From the NCBI GenBank assembly GCA_964467925.1, contig CAYXSX010000003.1:1-64000 (forward strand): DNA of 64,000 nucleotides, given 5' to 3'. The position numbers and the translations under genes were made by a program. Of the stretch, positions 1 through 10,836 are shown in pieces (the stretch's first letter is position 1; each line of letters opens with the position of its first letter). The notes beneath the pieces are model-generated. The model was not told where the DNA came from. It saw nothing but the letters and a program-made list of their open reading frames with translations, and did not search any database. This stretch comes from CAYXSX01 sp964467925. GTDB taxonomy: Bacteria; Pseudomonadota; Alphaproteobacteria; Micavibrionales; Micavibrionaceae.

Positions 1-435
1 CAGGGAATCGGTGATTTTATCGACTAAAGTGGAGCTTGCGATAACGCTGTTGCCTTCGTCTTCGGGGCGCAGCGCACTCAAGGTCCGGTTTGCTTCTTCC
101 GCCGCGTGACCGTCGAGGACGGCGGTATGTGCCACTCGTACGTTGCCGCCGTTACGTGCAATGGCAAGAGAGGAACTGGCAATCATGAATACCGGGGTCG
201 CGGCCAGCACCAGCATGGTGGTGCAGAGGCTGACATAGCGCAAACGCACCTTGTTCTGGCGCGTAAATACATATCTATGGCGTAATTTAATGTGTTTATG
301 CAATGCCAGACGCTGCCCCAAAATACACTTAACTCTGCCGAAACCATCATTTAAACCGCTTCCTAGGGCAGAATCGCCTGAAAGACGGCTATGGGGCTTG
401 GGCCCTAAATGTCTCGATTGTTCTTTTGTTAGCAC
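1..435 (-). CDS. N-terminal part of a membrane-anchored protein (runs off left edge)
   Basis: An open frame runs from the left edge to about 435 on the minus strand with no internal stop (about 145 residues). It has a basic cytoplasmic N-terminus ending in RHRYVFTRQNKVRLRY, then one hydrophobic segment (TTMLVLAATPVFMIASSSLA) and a hydrophilic continuation, so a single-pass inner-membrane protein facing the periplasm is likely. There is no in-frame ATG before the membrane segment; GTG at 435 or TTG at 321 are the candidate starts and neither has a clear ribosome binding site. Such short anchors precede many periplasmic peptidases and coiled-coil proteins, but the domain that would name it lies outside the window. 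Function not assigned. Confidence 0.55.
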   Translation of the reverse strand, partial: MLTKEQSRHLGPKPHSRLSGDSALGSGLNDGFGRVKCILGQRLALHKHIKLRHRYVFTRQNKVRLRYVSLCTTMLVLAATPVFMIASSSLAIARNGGNVRVAHTAVLDGHAAEEANRTLSALRPEDEGNSVIASSTLVDKITDSL

Positions 436-547
436 AGTGATGAGATGATTCCAATCAAAGAGAAGGTGAAATTGAAAAAATGACTCGGGATAAAATAAAG
501 AAACAAGAAACGTTATTAGTTACAAATACTTAAACCTTTAAAAAATA

Positions 548-1060
548 TCAAGAGCCGCATTCATCTGTGATGGCTTTATGGGCCGCGGAGGAGCCTTTGA
601 GGCTGAAAGAATCTGTCGTTTTCGTACCGCGTGAAGAGGTGCCTTCGACCGTCATTTTAGAGCCCGCCTTGATGGCTTTGGCAATGGCGGCGTCGGTTTC
701 GGAATCCGGGGCCCAGCCTGTGTCGTCTTGCGTAAAGAGAACGAAGCGGTTGCTATCAATTTTAAGAATCGTATCACTGCCCGGCTTATAGGTGTAACCG
801 GTGATGTAGCTGAAGACGTCCTTTGTGCCTTCGGCGGGGCGGTGGGTGAGAAGAGCGAAGATTTCATCGCGTTTGGTGTAATCGCCCTTGGCTTCCTTGG
901 GCTGGCTTGCCATATAGCAGACCTTGTTGCCGTCTTCGAAAAACACATATGCGGCCCAGTCGCCGTGTGTGCCTAGCAGGCGGGGCTCACCCGCTTTTGC
1001 GCCGTGCGGCAGCAGGATAAGTGTAGCGAGTAGGGCGGTGAGGGCTAAAAATCTGGACAT
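548..1060 (-). CDS. IalB-family secreted protein
   Basis: 170 residues with a clear Sec signal peptide (residues 1-23, cleavage after GAKA). The mature part resembles the invasion-associated locus B family: a WAAYVFFEDGNKVCYMAS opening strand, a conserved cysteine, a central beta-rich region (SNRFVLFTQDDTGWAP) and a late Cys (ECGS) likely to pair with the first. Family members are small periplasmic beta-barrel-like proteins common in alphaproteobacteria; despite the name most have no link to invasion and their biochemical role is unknown. It stands alone, with nothing co-directional next to it. Family assignment is from pattern recognition; function is open. Confidence 0.75.
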   Translation of the reverse strand: MSRFLALTALLATLILLPHGAKAGEPRLLGTHGDWAAYVFFEDGNKVCYMASQPKEAKGDYTKRDEIFALLTHRPAEGTKDVFSYITGYTYKPGSDTILKIDSNRFVLFTQDDTGWAPDSETDAAIAKAIKAGSKMTVEGTSSRGTKTTDSFSLKGSSAAHKAITDECGS

Positions 1061-1334
1061 ATCAAACCTTAAGTATTCTTTTTATCAATTTAAGAAGACG
1101 CCGCGCAGGACCCTGTGCGGCAGCGAACCACCTCTATAATATACTTTTTGCCGGGAAATTCAAAAAATAATCGAGAATTTCTTGGAGAGAAAAATTGTTT
1201 TTCGTAACGTCTTTGAGTGGCATCCCTGCCATCGAATTTTTATCTTTGCCAAGCGGCTTGAAAGGGGCTTAAATGCGGCGATGGTATACAAACACCGCAA
1301 TATCAAAAGACATGACGAAGTCACGGAGGCCGGT

Positions 1335-1910
1335 ATGGAAGCGGCAAAACCTCGTTCACACGAAGATATGCTGCTGGCCGTGGCAAGAAACCGCGATAGG
1401 GCTAGTTTTATCGAGCTGTTCGAATATTTCGCGCCGCGTATAAAATCCTTTTTGATGAAAGGCGGTACGGGGGCCGAACTGGCCGACGAACTGGCGCAGG
1501 AAACCATGCTCAGCGTCTGGCAAAAGGCGGGCAGTTATAACCCGGCACAAGCCGCCGCAAGCACGTGGATTTTTACCATCGCGCGGAATAAGAAAATCGA
1601 TGTCCTTCGCAAGGACCGCCATTTTCATGTCGACATTGATGAAATCGTGCCGTTGGCTGATCAGAACTCTGATCCAAATCAGGATATTATCCGTACAGAG
1701 GAACAAGATGGTTTAGCAGGAGCGATCAAGAAACTACCGCCCGAACAGGCCAGATTGATTGAAAAATCATTTTTCGAGGATAAATCCCATGCGGCGATCG
1801 CCGAAGAGGAAGAATTGCCGCTGGGAACCGTGAAATCGCGGATCCGGCTGGCGCTGGAGCATTTACGCCGGGAGACGAATGTAAAAAATCTATGGAACAG
1901 GAACGGGTGA
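1335..1910 (+). CDS. ECF-type RNA polymerase sigma factor
   Basis: 191 residues from the ATG at 1335, chosen because GGAGG lies at 1325-1329, five bases upstream; the frame is open further upstream to 1182 but that extension looks non-coding. Region 2 is visible around FIELFEYFAPRIKSF and AQETMLSVWQKAGSYNP, followed by the STWIFTIARNKKID stretch; region 4 is the helix-turn-helix around SHAAIAEEEELPLGTVKSRI. There is no region 1 or 3, as expected for an ECF (group IV) sigma. The ChrR-like gene begins 8 bases downstream, which matches the sigma-E/ChrR arrangement that responds to singlet oxygen and organic peroxide in Rhodobacter. Regulon and signal here are inferred only from that pairing. Confidence 0.9.
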   Translation: MEAAKPRSHEDMLLAVARNRDRASFIELFEYFAPRIKSFLMKGGTGAELADELAQETMLSVWQKAGSYNPAQAAASTWIFTIARNKKIDVLRKDRHFHVDIDEIVPLADQNSDPNQDIIRTEEQDGLAGAIKKLPPEQARLIEKSFFEDKSHAAIAEEEELPLGTVKSRIRLALEHLRRETNVKNLWNRNG

Positions 1911-1918
1911 TTTAAGTT

Positions 1919-2554
1919 ATGAACGAGCGGTTGCGCGATAGTTACGAGGCGTTGTTGCTGGCTTATGTGGCCGGTGCGCTGGATGCTGCGCAAAGTCTCG
2001 CCGTGGCGGCGCATGCCGCGCTGTCTTTGAACGCCCGTATGCGTATTGCCCAGCTCGAGGCTTTGGGTGGGGCGCTGCTGTGTCAGGGTTGCGAGCCGCA
2101 TAATATGTCCGAAGGCGCGCTGGATAAAGTGCTTGGCAAGCTTGATGCGTGCTGCGGCGAAGAGGGCAAGGAAGATTGCTGTCATGCCTTTCCGGATAAT
2201 ATCAAGGTGCCCATGGCCCTGAACCGCACGATTTATGACATGCTTGGCACACCTGTATGGCAAAACTACATTCCCGGTTTTCAAATGTTTGAACTGCCAC
2301 TTCCCTGCCCGCGCAGCAGCGTGCGTTTTATCAAAGCTGAACCGGGCAAGCAAACGCCCGCCCATGTGCCCGAGGGGATGGAAATCACCCTATTGCTCGA
2401 TGGCGGTTTGCGTGATGAAAACGGCTACTATAGCTGCGGCGATTTGATTGTGATGGAAACGCCCGATGGTGCGCATAGCCCCGTGTCATGCCGTGAACAG
2501 GGCGCTATTTCTATGGTTGTGAGCAGTAAGTCAAACTCCCGCTTGTCATCCTGA
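1919..2554 (+). CDS. ChrR-like cupin anti-sigma factor
   Basis: 211 residues, 8 bases after the ECF sigma gene and presumably co-transcribed. The N-terminal 90 residues form a helical anti-sigma domain (LLLAYVAGALDAAQSLAVAA HAAL...), the C-terminal 110 a ChrR-type cupin with TPAHVPEGMEITLLLDGGL, a GD turn and GAHSP. In ChrR the anti-sigma domain binds zinc through an HxxxCxxC motif; here the corresponding stretch reads HAALSLNA, so both cysteines appear lost, although a CQGC pair occurs about 20 residues later. The cupin keeps one His, a Glu and the later His. The last codons and stop fall inside a palindromic intergenic element. Role as the sigma antagonist is inferred from synteny and domain order. 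Confidence 0.8.
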   Translation: MNERLRDSYEALLLAYVAGALDAAQSLAVAAHAALSLNARMRIAQLEALGGALLCQGCEPHNMSEGALDKVLGKLDACCGEEGKEDCCHAFPDNIKVPMALNRTIYDMLGTPVWQNYIPGFQMFELPLPCPRSSVRFIKAEPGKQTPAHVPEGMEITLLLDGGLRDENGYYSCGDLIVMETPDGAHSPVSCREQGAISMVVSSKSNSRLSS

Positions 2555-2623
2555 AGACCTTTAGGTCTGAAGGATCTCTTGTGATCGCATAAGATCTTTC
2601 AGCGCAAACGCTTCAGGATGACA
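2544..2623. repeat. Palindromic intergenic element (GTCAT-bounded)
   Basis: Perfect 12-base outer arms TGTCATCCTGAA (2544-2555) and TTCAGGATGACA (2612-2623) enclose a small internal hairpin (AGACCT/AGGTCT). It sits between the convergent chrR-like and SpoU methyltransferase genes and contains the chrR-like stop codon. It may act as a bidirectional terminator or be a dispersed palindromic repeat; three other elements in the window have similar ends. Confidence 0.75.
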
Positions 2624-2627
2624 GTAA

Positions 2628-3176
2628 TTATAAAACTTTTGGTTTACGAACCTTGCGGCGGTGGCCCTTGGGCTGGCCGTGATGGGGCTCTTCGGTCGGC
2701 CCGCCCGCTTTGACAGGGCGCGGCGCAAAACGGCCCATGGAGATCAGGCGGTCATACATCACAATCGCCCCGGCCACGCCCACATTTACGCAAAATTTCA
2801 TTGGTATTTGAATGATATGATCGCAGCGCTTCATCATCGCGGGCGAGAGGCTTCCCATTTCCGGGCCCAGAACATAGGCCGCGCGCGTGGGGTGACGGAA
2901 GCTAGGCAGAGCAACGGAATCATCGACCAGCTCGATGCCGACCAACTGGCACTCTTTGGGCAAATCCATGGCTTTCACGCTGTCATACTCGTAATAGGGC
3001 ATGTGATCGAAAGAATCGGCTGTGTCCGATACGCGCATGGCCTTGATGTCTACCTCCGGCGCGATGGCGAAAAAGAAACTGGCGCCGAATGAATGCGCGG
3101 AACGGACAAGATTGCCGACATTGGCCTCCTTGCTAATCCCTTCCACTCCCATACCGAAATATCCGCGCATGGTCAT
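2628..3176 (-). CDS. TrmH/SpoU-family RNA 2'-O-methyltransferase
   Basis: 182 residues with the three SPOUT knot motifs in order: motif 1 ANVGNLVRSAHSFGA (residues 18-32), motif 2 YVLGPEMGSLS (about 100-110) and motif 3 IPMKFCVNVGVAGAIVMYD (about 124-142). These form the SAM-binding trefoil knot and the catalytic arginine lies in motif 1. The family methylates ribose 2'-OH in tRNA or 23S rRNA; the target cannot be read from sequence. There is no N-terminal substrate-binding extension; instead a basic C-terminal tail (GHRRKVRKPK) may contact RNA. Its ATG overlaps the stop of the preceding gene by four bases (ATGA), so the two are translationally coupled. The third motif has VNVGVAG where SLNVSVA is common. 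Confidence 0.85.
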   Translation of the reverse strand: MTMRGYFGMGVEGISKEANVGNLVRSAHSFGASFFFAIAPEVDIKAMRVSDTADSFDHMPYYEYDSVKAMDLPKECQLVGIELVDDSVALPSFRHPTRAAYVLGPEMGSLSPAMMKRCDHIIQIPMKFCVNVGVAGAIVMYDRLISMGRFAPRPVKAGGPTEEPHHGQPKGHRRKVRKPKVL

Positions 3177-3610
3177 TCGGGGCTTCTCAGATTATCCAAG
3201 GGTGTGTGGCTAAGGCTGGGGTTTGCAGCTTCGCGTAGTATTTGCGCCTTGAATCTTTCAGCGAAGCCCTCTCCGTATAGAATATCGAGTGCACTGGCAA
3301 GGTCTTCTTCCGTAAGTACACCTGCATCAATAAAGGGCTCGAAGTTATTGACGGCGTCTATAAACTGTTGGCCGCTTGACGTATTTGAAGAAGGTGTTGC
3401 TAGAATGATACTTGTATGAGTTGCAAGCACCATGCGCCTAAAGAGACGTTCGATTTTGGCTGTCCCACCTTTCAGGGCGTCTCCATTGGGAAGTTGTAGA
3501 GCAATTGTTTTTCTCTCGGCGTGTTTGCCGTCTTCAGAGGCCGGACGCACATGAATACCGAGATATTTCACGAGGGATTCGGGATGTAATTTATCGCCTT
3601 CATTTACCAT
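3173..3610 (-). CDS. Conserved-looking protein of unknown function
   Basis: 145 residues, hydrophilic, no signal peptide or membrane segment. It has a mixed N-terminal half (a strand-rich stretch around KTIALQLPNGDALKGG) and a helical C-terminal half (FIDAVNNFEPFIDAGVLTEEDLASALDILYGEGFAERF). It lies 9 bases after the aminotransferase and overlaps the methyltransferase start by four bases, so it is the middle gene of a leftward three-gene operon. No family recognised. The tight overlap at both ends supports it being a real gene. Confidence 0.65.
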   Translation of the reverse strand: MVNEGDKLHPESLVKYLGIHVRPASEDGKHAERKTIALQLPNGDALKGGTAKIERLFRRMVLATHTSIILATPSSNTSSGQQFIDAVNNFEPFIDAGVLTEEDLASALDILYGEGFAERFKAQILREAANPSLSHTPLDNLRSPE

Positions 3611-3619
3611 AGAAAAAAC

Positions 3620-4837
3620 CTATAAGGCGTTAGCTAAACTGTCAAGCACGCCCGAGATTTTTTCTTCTCCGCCCGCAAAGCAAAGGCGCAGCATGCCCTT
3701 CGAAGCCTGTCCGAACGCGCCGCCGGGGGCGAGCGCCACGCCTGCCTCATCAATCACCCGGCGTGCGAGTTTGAGGCAGTCGTTTTCGCCCTCCACGCTG
3801 AACAGCGCGTAGTAAGTGGCATCAGGTTCCAGCAGGCGGATGCGCGGATGATCTTTAAAACGTTCTTTCACCATTTCGCGGTTGGAGCGCCAGAGCGTAA
3901 GATGCTGTGTGAGGAATTCCTCACCTTCGTTCAGCGCCGCCGCGGCGCCGTGTTGCAGGAAGGTCGGCGCGCAAAGATGGTTATAAAGCGCGGCGCTGCG
4001 GATTTTTTCCGCCATGCGTTTGGGCCCCGCCAGCCAGCCGAGCCTCCAGCCCGTCATCGACCAGTTTTTGGAAAAGCTGTTAACCAGCAAAAGATTGTCA
4101 TCGTCGTCGGCAAAATCAAGGAAGCTAGGCGCGCGGGGACGGTCGTATGTCATACGGCCGTATACCTCGTCCGCGATCACCCACAGACCGTTGGCGCGGG
4201 CGAAATTCAGGATCGCGCGAATTTCCGTTTCGCTGGCGCACCAGCCCGTGGGGTTTGAGGGCGTGACAACCAGAATGGCGCGGGTACGGGGGCCAACGCT
4301 GTCAAATAATTGATCAAGATCAAGTTTCCATTTACCGTTTTTATCAAGGCTCAGCGAAACATTAGTGGAGGTTGCACCCGTCAGCTCCACCGCGCTGATC
4401 AGGTTTTTCCAGATCGGCGTAATCGCGACGATATCGTCGCCGGGTTCTAGCAACATCGTAAGGGCGATATGCATGGCCGCGGTGCCGGACGGGGTGACGA
4501 AGAAACGCTCCGGGCAGGCGTTCATGCCGAAAATATTGCGGTAATAGTGGCTTAAAGCCTCCAGCAATACGGGCTGGCCGGAGGTGGGGCCGTAAAATGT
4601 CTGGCCGCTTTGCATGGACTTGATCGCGGCGTTCATAATGAAATCGGGCGTGACGTTATCGCTCTGGCCCTGCACCAGCGATATAACGCCCTGCTTTTCG
4701 GCGGCGTAGCGCAGGATCGCATCGCCCGGATTAACGGGAAGCATTTCAAGAGATTGTTTAAAGGGCGGGTGACCGTCAAAGGGCTGGAAGCCGCCGTTAT
4801 TCTTTTCCGTGGTCTTTTTATTCTGGTTTTGTGTCAT
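3620..4837 (-). CDS. Class I/II PLP-dependent aminotransferase
   Basis: 405 residues, usual length for fold-type I aminotransferases. Visible landmarks: substrate/cofactor loop GQPVLLEAL, SGTAAMHIAL, the NPTGW stretch near residue 196, ADEVYG, and the PLP-lysine motif SFSKNWSMTGWRLGW with the Schiff-base Lys in SKNW; the C-terminal arginine (MLRLCFAGGEE) that binds the substrate carboxylate is present. Family members transaminate aspartate, aromatic or branched amino acids with 2-oxoglutarate; specificity is not decidable here. First gene of an operon with an unknown protein and an RNA methyltransferase. A second, distinct aminotransferase lies at 59114-60268. Confidence 0.9.
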   Translation of the reverse strand: MTQNQNKKTTEKNNGGFQPFDGHPPFKQSLEMLPVNPGDAILRYAAEKQGVISLVQGQSDNVTPDFIMNAAIKSMQSGQTFYGPTSGQPVLLEALSHYYRNIFGMNACPERFFVTPSGTAAMHIALTMLLEPGDDIVAITPIWKNLISAVELTGATSTNVSLSLDKNGKWKLDLDQLFDSVGPRTRAILVVTPSNPTGWCASETEIRAILNFARANGLWVIADEVYGRMTYDRPRAPSFLDFADDDDNLLLVNSFSKNWSMTGWRLGWLAGPKRMAEKIRSAALYNHLCAPTFLQHGAAAALNEGEEFLTQHLTLWRSNREMVKERFKDHPRIRLLEPDATYYALFSVEGENDCLKLARRVIDEAGVALAPGGAFGQASKGMLRLCFAGGEEKISGVLDSLANAL

Positions 4838-5102
4838 TTGCTCAAAATCTTATCTTTTGCTGGAGCGGAGTACGCACTTTAGGCGTACAGCCTGTCTCTC
4901 ATCTTTTTATTTGGGGAATTTTAAAACGTGCGCTTTTGCACTATGGGCTGAACAAGGGCGGCTAGGCCGCCGCATTCGCTGCTACCGCTGCTGCACTTGT
5001 TGCTGCCGCGGGGAAAAGTCTCAAAGCTGCGAAAATTGAATTGCTCATTGATTTAAGGAAAACAGATTTTAATGGGGCTGGCAAGCATTTTTACAATAGC
5101 AT

Positions 5103-5780
5103 TTACATCATATAATTGGTGGGTGATCCCATATAATGTATGGAAGACCTTGCAGGCTCGCCATAATAGTCAGGAGAAAGCACTCCGAGCATCCATTGCA
5201 GGGCGATAGGTTTAATTCCGATATCTTCCGGGCTGAATTGATATCGTTGCCGCAATTTTTGTGCATAGGATAAAAGGCTATTACAATTTTCTTGTCCTAT
5301 ACTAAGCGCGGCATTTTCGTAAGCTTTGAGAACCTCCTTAATTCGTATTTTGCGAAAAACATCTTCGAACTCAGCATCCGTAGTGTTAAGACATCTCAAG
5401 CTTTCTCCGGCGTGTGAGAGTAGTGTTTTAATTGCTTTCTTGCATTGAAGGGCGTTATTGTTAGCTAAGTCTTCGTTTGCCGGGCTGTGCGCATAGTTCT
5501 TAGCATATGTCCAATAAAAATCCGCTTCTATGAGCCGATGCCGATTGGTTTCTTCCTGAAGCCCGAGTACTAAATCCAGAGCATCTTCCGTCTTACCGGC
5601 TTTTTTGAGCCATTTAGGGAGCTGTTCCAAAGCATTTCGTGCCCGGTTTCCTGCGTTTTTTGGGTCTTTTGCAATGGCAATAAGTAGCTCTATTTCTGTA
5701 AGCGCTTTGCTTGCTTCCCAGTCTCTGCGCAGGGAAGCGGAAGTTTTCGCAGGCTCTATCGTATGCTCACTGTAGCTCAT
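5103..5780 (-). CDS. Helical protein of unknown function
   Basis: 225 residues, strongly alpha-helical and soluble, without signal peptide. The spacing of helices (for example ARNALEQLPKWLKKAGKTEDALDLVLGLQEE and NNALQCKKAIKTLLSHAGESL) suggests a TPR-like or other helical-repeat scaffold, but no canonical TPR consensus is clear. The gene stands alone on the minus strand between acsA-like and aminotransferase genes and is visibly more AT-rich than either, which hints at a lineage-specific or acquired gene. Function not assigned. Confidence 0.6.
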   Translation of the reverse strand: MSYSEHTIEPAKTSASLRRDWEASKALTEIELLIAIAKDPKNAGNRARNALEQLPKWLKKAGKTEDALDLVLGLQEETNRHRLIEADFYWTYAKNYAHSPANEDLANNNALQCKKAIKTLLSHAGESLRCLNTTDAEFEDVFRKIRIKEVLKAYENAALSIGQENCNSLLSYAQKLRQRYQFSPEDIGIKPIALQWMLGVLSPDYYGEPARSSIHYMGSPTNYMM

Positions 5781-5833
5781 ATCTCATCCAAAAAAAGATG
5801 TTGTATGACAAATGGCTGAATCAGGCAAGTTTT

Positions 5834-7828
<1,995 letters not shown>

Positions 7829-7984
7829 GGGTAAGCCTTTTAATTGGTCATTGGTTTTTCAAACATGCTGTAACCATAGCCCAAGTACAAGCGAATTTAC
7901 AGGGTATGCAGCGGGGTCTTTGCCATGGCTCCCGAAAAGGATATATTGCTGAAAAATATCATCAAGTGATGGGGAGCTTTCGCC

Positions 7985-10111
7985 TTGCGCAATTTCGTAA
8001 TTTTACTGGCCTTTATATTGAGCGTTCTAACGCCTCTAACCCTTCAGGCAAAGGAACCTGATTCATACGTGAAAATCCGTCTGTTGGCGGAACGCACGAA
8101 AGTGCAGGGCGGTGAAGAAATTCTGATCGGAACGGAACAATCCATTTACTCCGGCTGGCATACATATTGGAAAAATCCCGGCGATTCCGGTACGGCGCCA
8201 GATGTGCAATGGGAAATGCCCAAAGGATTTGAAGTCGGCCCCATCATGTGGCCCGCCCCACACAAACTTCCTTATGGCCCTTTACTCAATTACGGCTATT
8301 CCAAAAACGTGGTGCTGCTGCAAAGCCTCAAATTACCTGAAACCTTGCCTGAGGGTCCGATTATCCTGATCGCCGATGTGGAGGTTCTGGTGTGCAAGGA
8401 TGTCTGCATTCCCGAATTCGGCAGCTATGAGCTTGTGCTCAACGATCCGCAAAGCATGGATGAGAGCAATACCGCTTATATGCGCTCGACAATCGAAAAA
8501 CTGCCGCAGGATGTGCTCTGGAGCGCAACTTTCAAAGAAGATAGCGATGATTTCGTTATGACCGTCATGCCCGAAGATCCGTCTGTATTAGAGGGGATTG
8601 ATGAAAAATCGCTTACCTTCTATCCCGAGGAATGGGGGCTTGTGGGCAATGCCGAGCAGGCCCGCGTTGAAATCCGGGACGAGAGTATCGTCTGGCGTCA
8701 GGCCCGCGGCGAGCGCAAAATAAATACGCTGGAAAGCGCCCATTTCGTTATGGCACAGGCCCAGCCTAACGGCAGTCGCCAAAGCTTCCGTATTATGGCG
8801 CTCAACCCGGCGGCGCAAGCTGAAATGGCGCAGGCCGCTAAAGATAAGGCGCAGCCTCCGCCGATGCCCGGCGCGGCCGGCGCGACAACGCTTTTGGGAG
8901 CGCTGGGGCTGGCACTGCTGGGCGGGATCATCTTGAACCTGATGCCTTGCGTGTTTCCGGTACTCTCCATCAAGGCGCTCAGCCTTATAAAGATTTCGAA
9001 GAAAAGCCCGAAACTGGCGCGCCGCCACGGCTGGGCGTATACGCTGGGCATTCTTGCCAGCTTCGGTTTGATCGCCGGCGTTCTGATGGCCCTAAAGGCC
9101 GCGGGCGCGCAGATCGGCTGGGGGTTCCAGTTGCAAAATCCGCTGGTTGTGGGCGGTCTGGCTTATTTATTGTTCCTGATCGGGCTTAACCTGCTCGGTT
9201 TCTTCGATGTTAAAACCAGCTTCGGTAATGTCGGCGGCAAGCTTGCGCAGGGCGAGGGGCTGACCAATTCCTTCTTTATGGGCGTTCTGGCTACGCTGGT
9301 CGCTACGCCCTGCACTGCGCCGTTTATGGCGGCAGCGGTCGGTTTTGCGCTGGTGCAGCCCGCGATTGTAGGCATGCTGGTATTCCTTGCTCTCGGTTTC
9401 GGGCTGGCGCTGCCCTATCTGGCGCTGGCGCATGCGCCGGATCTGCAAAAGAAAATGCCCAAGCCCGGCGTTTGGATGGAGCGTTTCCGCCAGTTCCTCG
9501 CTTTCCCCATGTTTGCCTCCGCCGCCTGGCTGGTTTGGGTATTATCTCAGCAAGCGGGCGCCATCGGCACGCTGATGATCCTGATGGGCGTGACCGCGCT
9601 CGGCTTTGCGATCTGGCTTTTACGCATTTCCACGGCGAAAAACGCCCACCGTATGATCCTGAGCGTTCTTGCCGCTATCGCGCTGATTATCGCGCTTGCC
9701 CTCATCCCCTCCAAAACTCTGATGGAGCGCCAGCCCGATACGGCGCAAGCTTCGGCAGCGTTTGGCGAGGTATTTTCCCATGAAAAGCTGGACGGTTATC
9801 TGGCGGGCAGCGACCCCGTTTTTGTTGAAATGACCGCCGCATGGTGCATTACGTGTAAGGTCAATCACGCCGTAGCCCTCAATATTCAGGCCACCAAAGA
9901 TTTATTTTCGCAAAACGGCGTAAAATATCTGGTCGGGGACTGGACAAACCAAAATCCGGAAATAACTCGCTATTTGAATGAATTCGGTCGCAGTGGCGTT
10001 CCCATTTACGTATTTTACGGGGTGCCGGATGAAACGGGAAAAAGACCCGAGCCTAAAGTTTTACCCCAGATACTGACGCCCGATATCGTTCGCGGCATTG
10101 TAGAGGGGTAA
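7985..10111 (+). CDS. DsbD/ScsB-like thiol:disulfide interchange protein
   Basis: 708 residues. Start is TTG at 7985, supported by GGGGAG at 7971-7976. Order: signal peptide (1-22); periplasmic domain with a Cys pair in LVCKDVCIPE; eight or so membrane segments (about 290-575) carrying the conserved NLMPCVFPVLSIK and ATPCTAPFMAAA cysteines of the electron-relay core; C-terminal thioredoxin domain with CITC at 621-624. Such proteins carry electrons from cytoplasmic thioredoxin across the inner membrane to periplasmic reductases. The N-terminal domain is the ScsB/DUF-type rather than classical DsbD-alpha. A secreted redoxin starts 37 bases downstream and is the likely electron acceptor. Confidence 0.9.
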   Translation: MRNFVILLAFILSVLTPLTLQAKEPDSYVKIRLLAERTKVQGGEEILIGTEQSIYSGWHTYWKNPGDSGTAPDVQWEMPKGFEVGPIMWPAPHKLPYGPLLNYGYSKNVVLLQSLKLPETLPEGPIILIADVEVLVCKDVCIPEFGSYELVLNDPQSMDESNTAYMRSTIEKLPQDVLWSATFKEDSDDFVMTVMPEDPSVLEGIDEKSLTFYPEEWGLVGNAEQARVEIRDESIVWRQARGERKINTLESAHFVMAQAQPNGSRQSFRIMALNPAAQAEMAQAAKDKAQPPPMPGAAGATTLLGALGLALLGGIILNLMPCVFPVLSIKALSLIKISKKSPKLARRHGWAYTLGILASFGLIAGVLMALKAAGAQIGWGFQLQNPLVVGGLAYLLFLIGLNLLGFFDVKTSFGNVGGKLAQGEGLTNSFFMGVLATLVATPCTAPFMAAAVGFALVQPAIVGMLVFLALGFGLALPYLALAHAPDLQKKMPKPGVWMERFRQFLAFPMFASAAWLVWVLSQQAGAIGTLMILMGVTALGFAIWLLRISTAKNAHRMILSVLAAIALIIALALIPSKTLMERQPDTAQASAAFGEVFSHEKLDGYLAGSDPVFVEMTAAWCITCKVNHAVALNIQATKDLFSQNGVKYLVGDWTNQNPEITRYLNEFGRSGVPIYVFYGVPDETGKRPEPKVLPQILTPDIVRGIVEG

Positions 10112-10148
10112 ATTGAGTAACGTGTAATTAAAAGAGGAGAACAAAAAT

Positions 10149-10775
10149 ATGTTTAAAAAAATTTCTTATGTACTGGTGGCGGCCATCATGGCTTTCATGC
10201 TGGTGCCGATGATGGTGCCCGTTCAGGCGGCCGTTGAGGTCGGTAAACCCGCGCCGGAATTCAAAGCGACCGATATAGCAGGCAACGAGGTAGACCTTGC
10301 CGCGCTGAAGGGCAAGACGGTGGTTCTGGAATGGACGAACCATTTATGTCCCTTCGTGATCAAGCATTACGACAGCGGCAACATGCAGGCGACCCAGAAA
10401 AAGGCGACCGATATGGGCGTGGTCTGGATTTCCATCGTGTCCTCCGGCGAGGGGATGCAGGGTTACACCACCCCCGAAGAGGCCGCTGCGATTGTAAAGG
10501 AAAAAGGCGCGCATCCAACGCACAAGATCCTCGACCCCTCAGGCGAGATCGGCAAGATGTATGACGCCAAAACCACGCCGCATATGTTTGTGATTAATCC
10601 GGAAGGCAATATCGTTTATGCCGGAGCAATTGATGACCAGCCCAGCCCGCGTATGAGCTCGGTTGAAGGGGCTACCAATTACGTGCTGGCCGCTCTGGAC
10701 AGCCTTGCCGCCAGCGAGCCTGTAGAAGTGACGAGCAGCGCGCCTTACGGCTGCGCCGTGAAATACGCCTACTAA
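10149..10775 (+). CDS. Exported redoxin (AhpC/TSA-like) with single active-site Cys and C-terminal Cys
   Basis: 208 residues, signal peptide 1-27, then a thioredoxin-fold opening VGKPAPEFKATDIAGNEVDLAALKGKTVVLEW. The active site is NHLCPFV, i.e. one cysteine rather than CxxC, and a second conserved cysteine sits at the very end (YGCAVKY). This layout suggests a peroxiredoxin-like or reductase mechanism with a resolving Cys at the C-terminus. Strong AAAGAGGAGAA ribosome binding region ahead of the ATG. It follows the DsbD-like gene, so it is probably reduced by it in the periplasm. A cytoplasmic relative with the same signatures is encoded at 50855-51406. Confidence 0.85.
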   Translation: MFKKISYVLVAAIMAFMLVPMMVPVQAAVEVGKPAPEFKATDIAGNEVDLAALKGKTVVLEWTNHLCPFVIKHYDSGNMQATQKKATDMGVVWISIVSSGEGMQGYTTPEEAAAIVKEKGAHPTHKILDPSGEIGKMYDAKTTPHMFVINPEGNIVYAGAIDDQPSPRMSSVEGATNYVLAALDSLAASEPVEVTSSAPYGCAVKYAY

Positions 10776-10799
10776 GGCGATAGTTCTTCCCACAAAACT

Positions 10800-10836
10800 G
10801 CCGCTCCCCTTCATATGCCCGGGGAGCGGCTTTTTT
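10800..10836 (+). terminator. Rho-independent terminator after redoxin gene
   Basis: Perfect 10-base stem GCCGCTCCCC (10800-10809) / GGGGAGCGGC (10821-10830) followed by TTTTTT. It closes the DsbD-redoxin operon. Confidence 0.95.

Noticed and set aside
4962..5048. 28-codon minus-strand frame (MSNSIFAALRLF...) ahead of the aminotransferase
   Set aside because: Hydrophobic Ala-rich product but no ribosome site and no conservation evidence; could be a short leader peptide, left unannotated.
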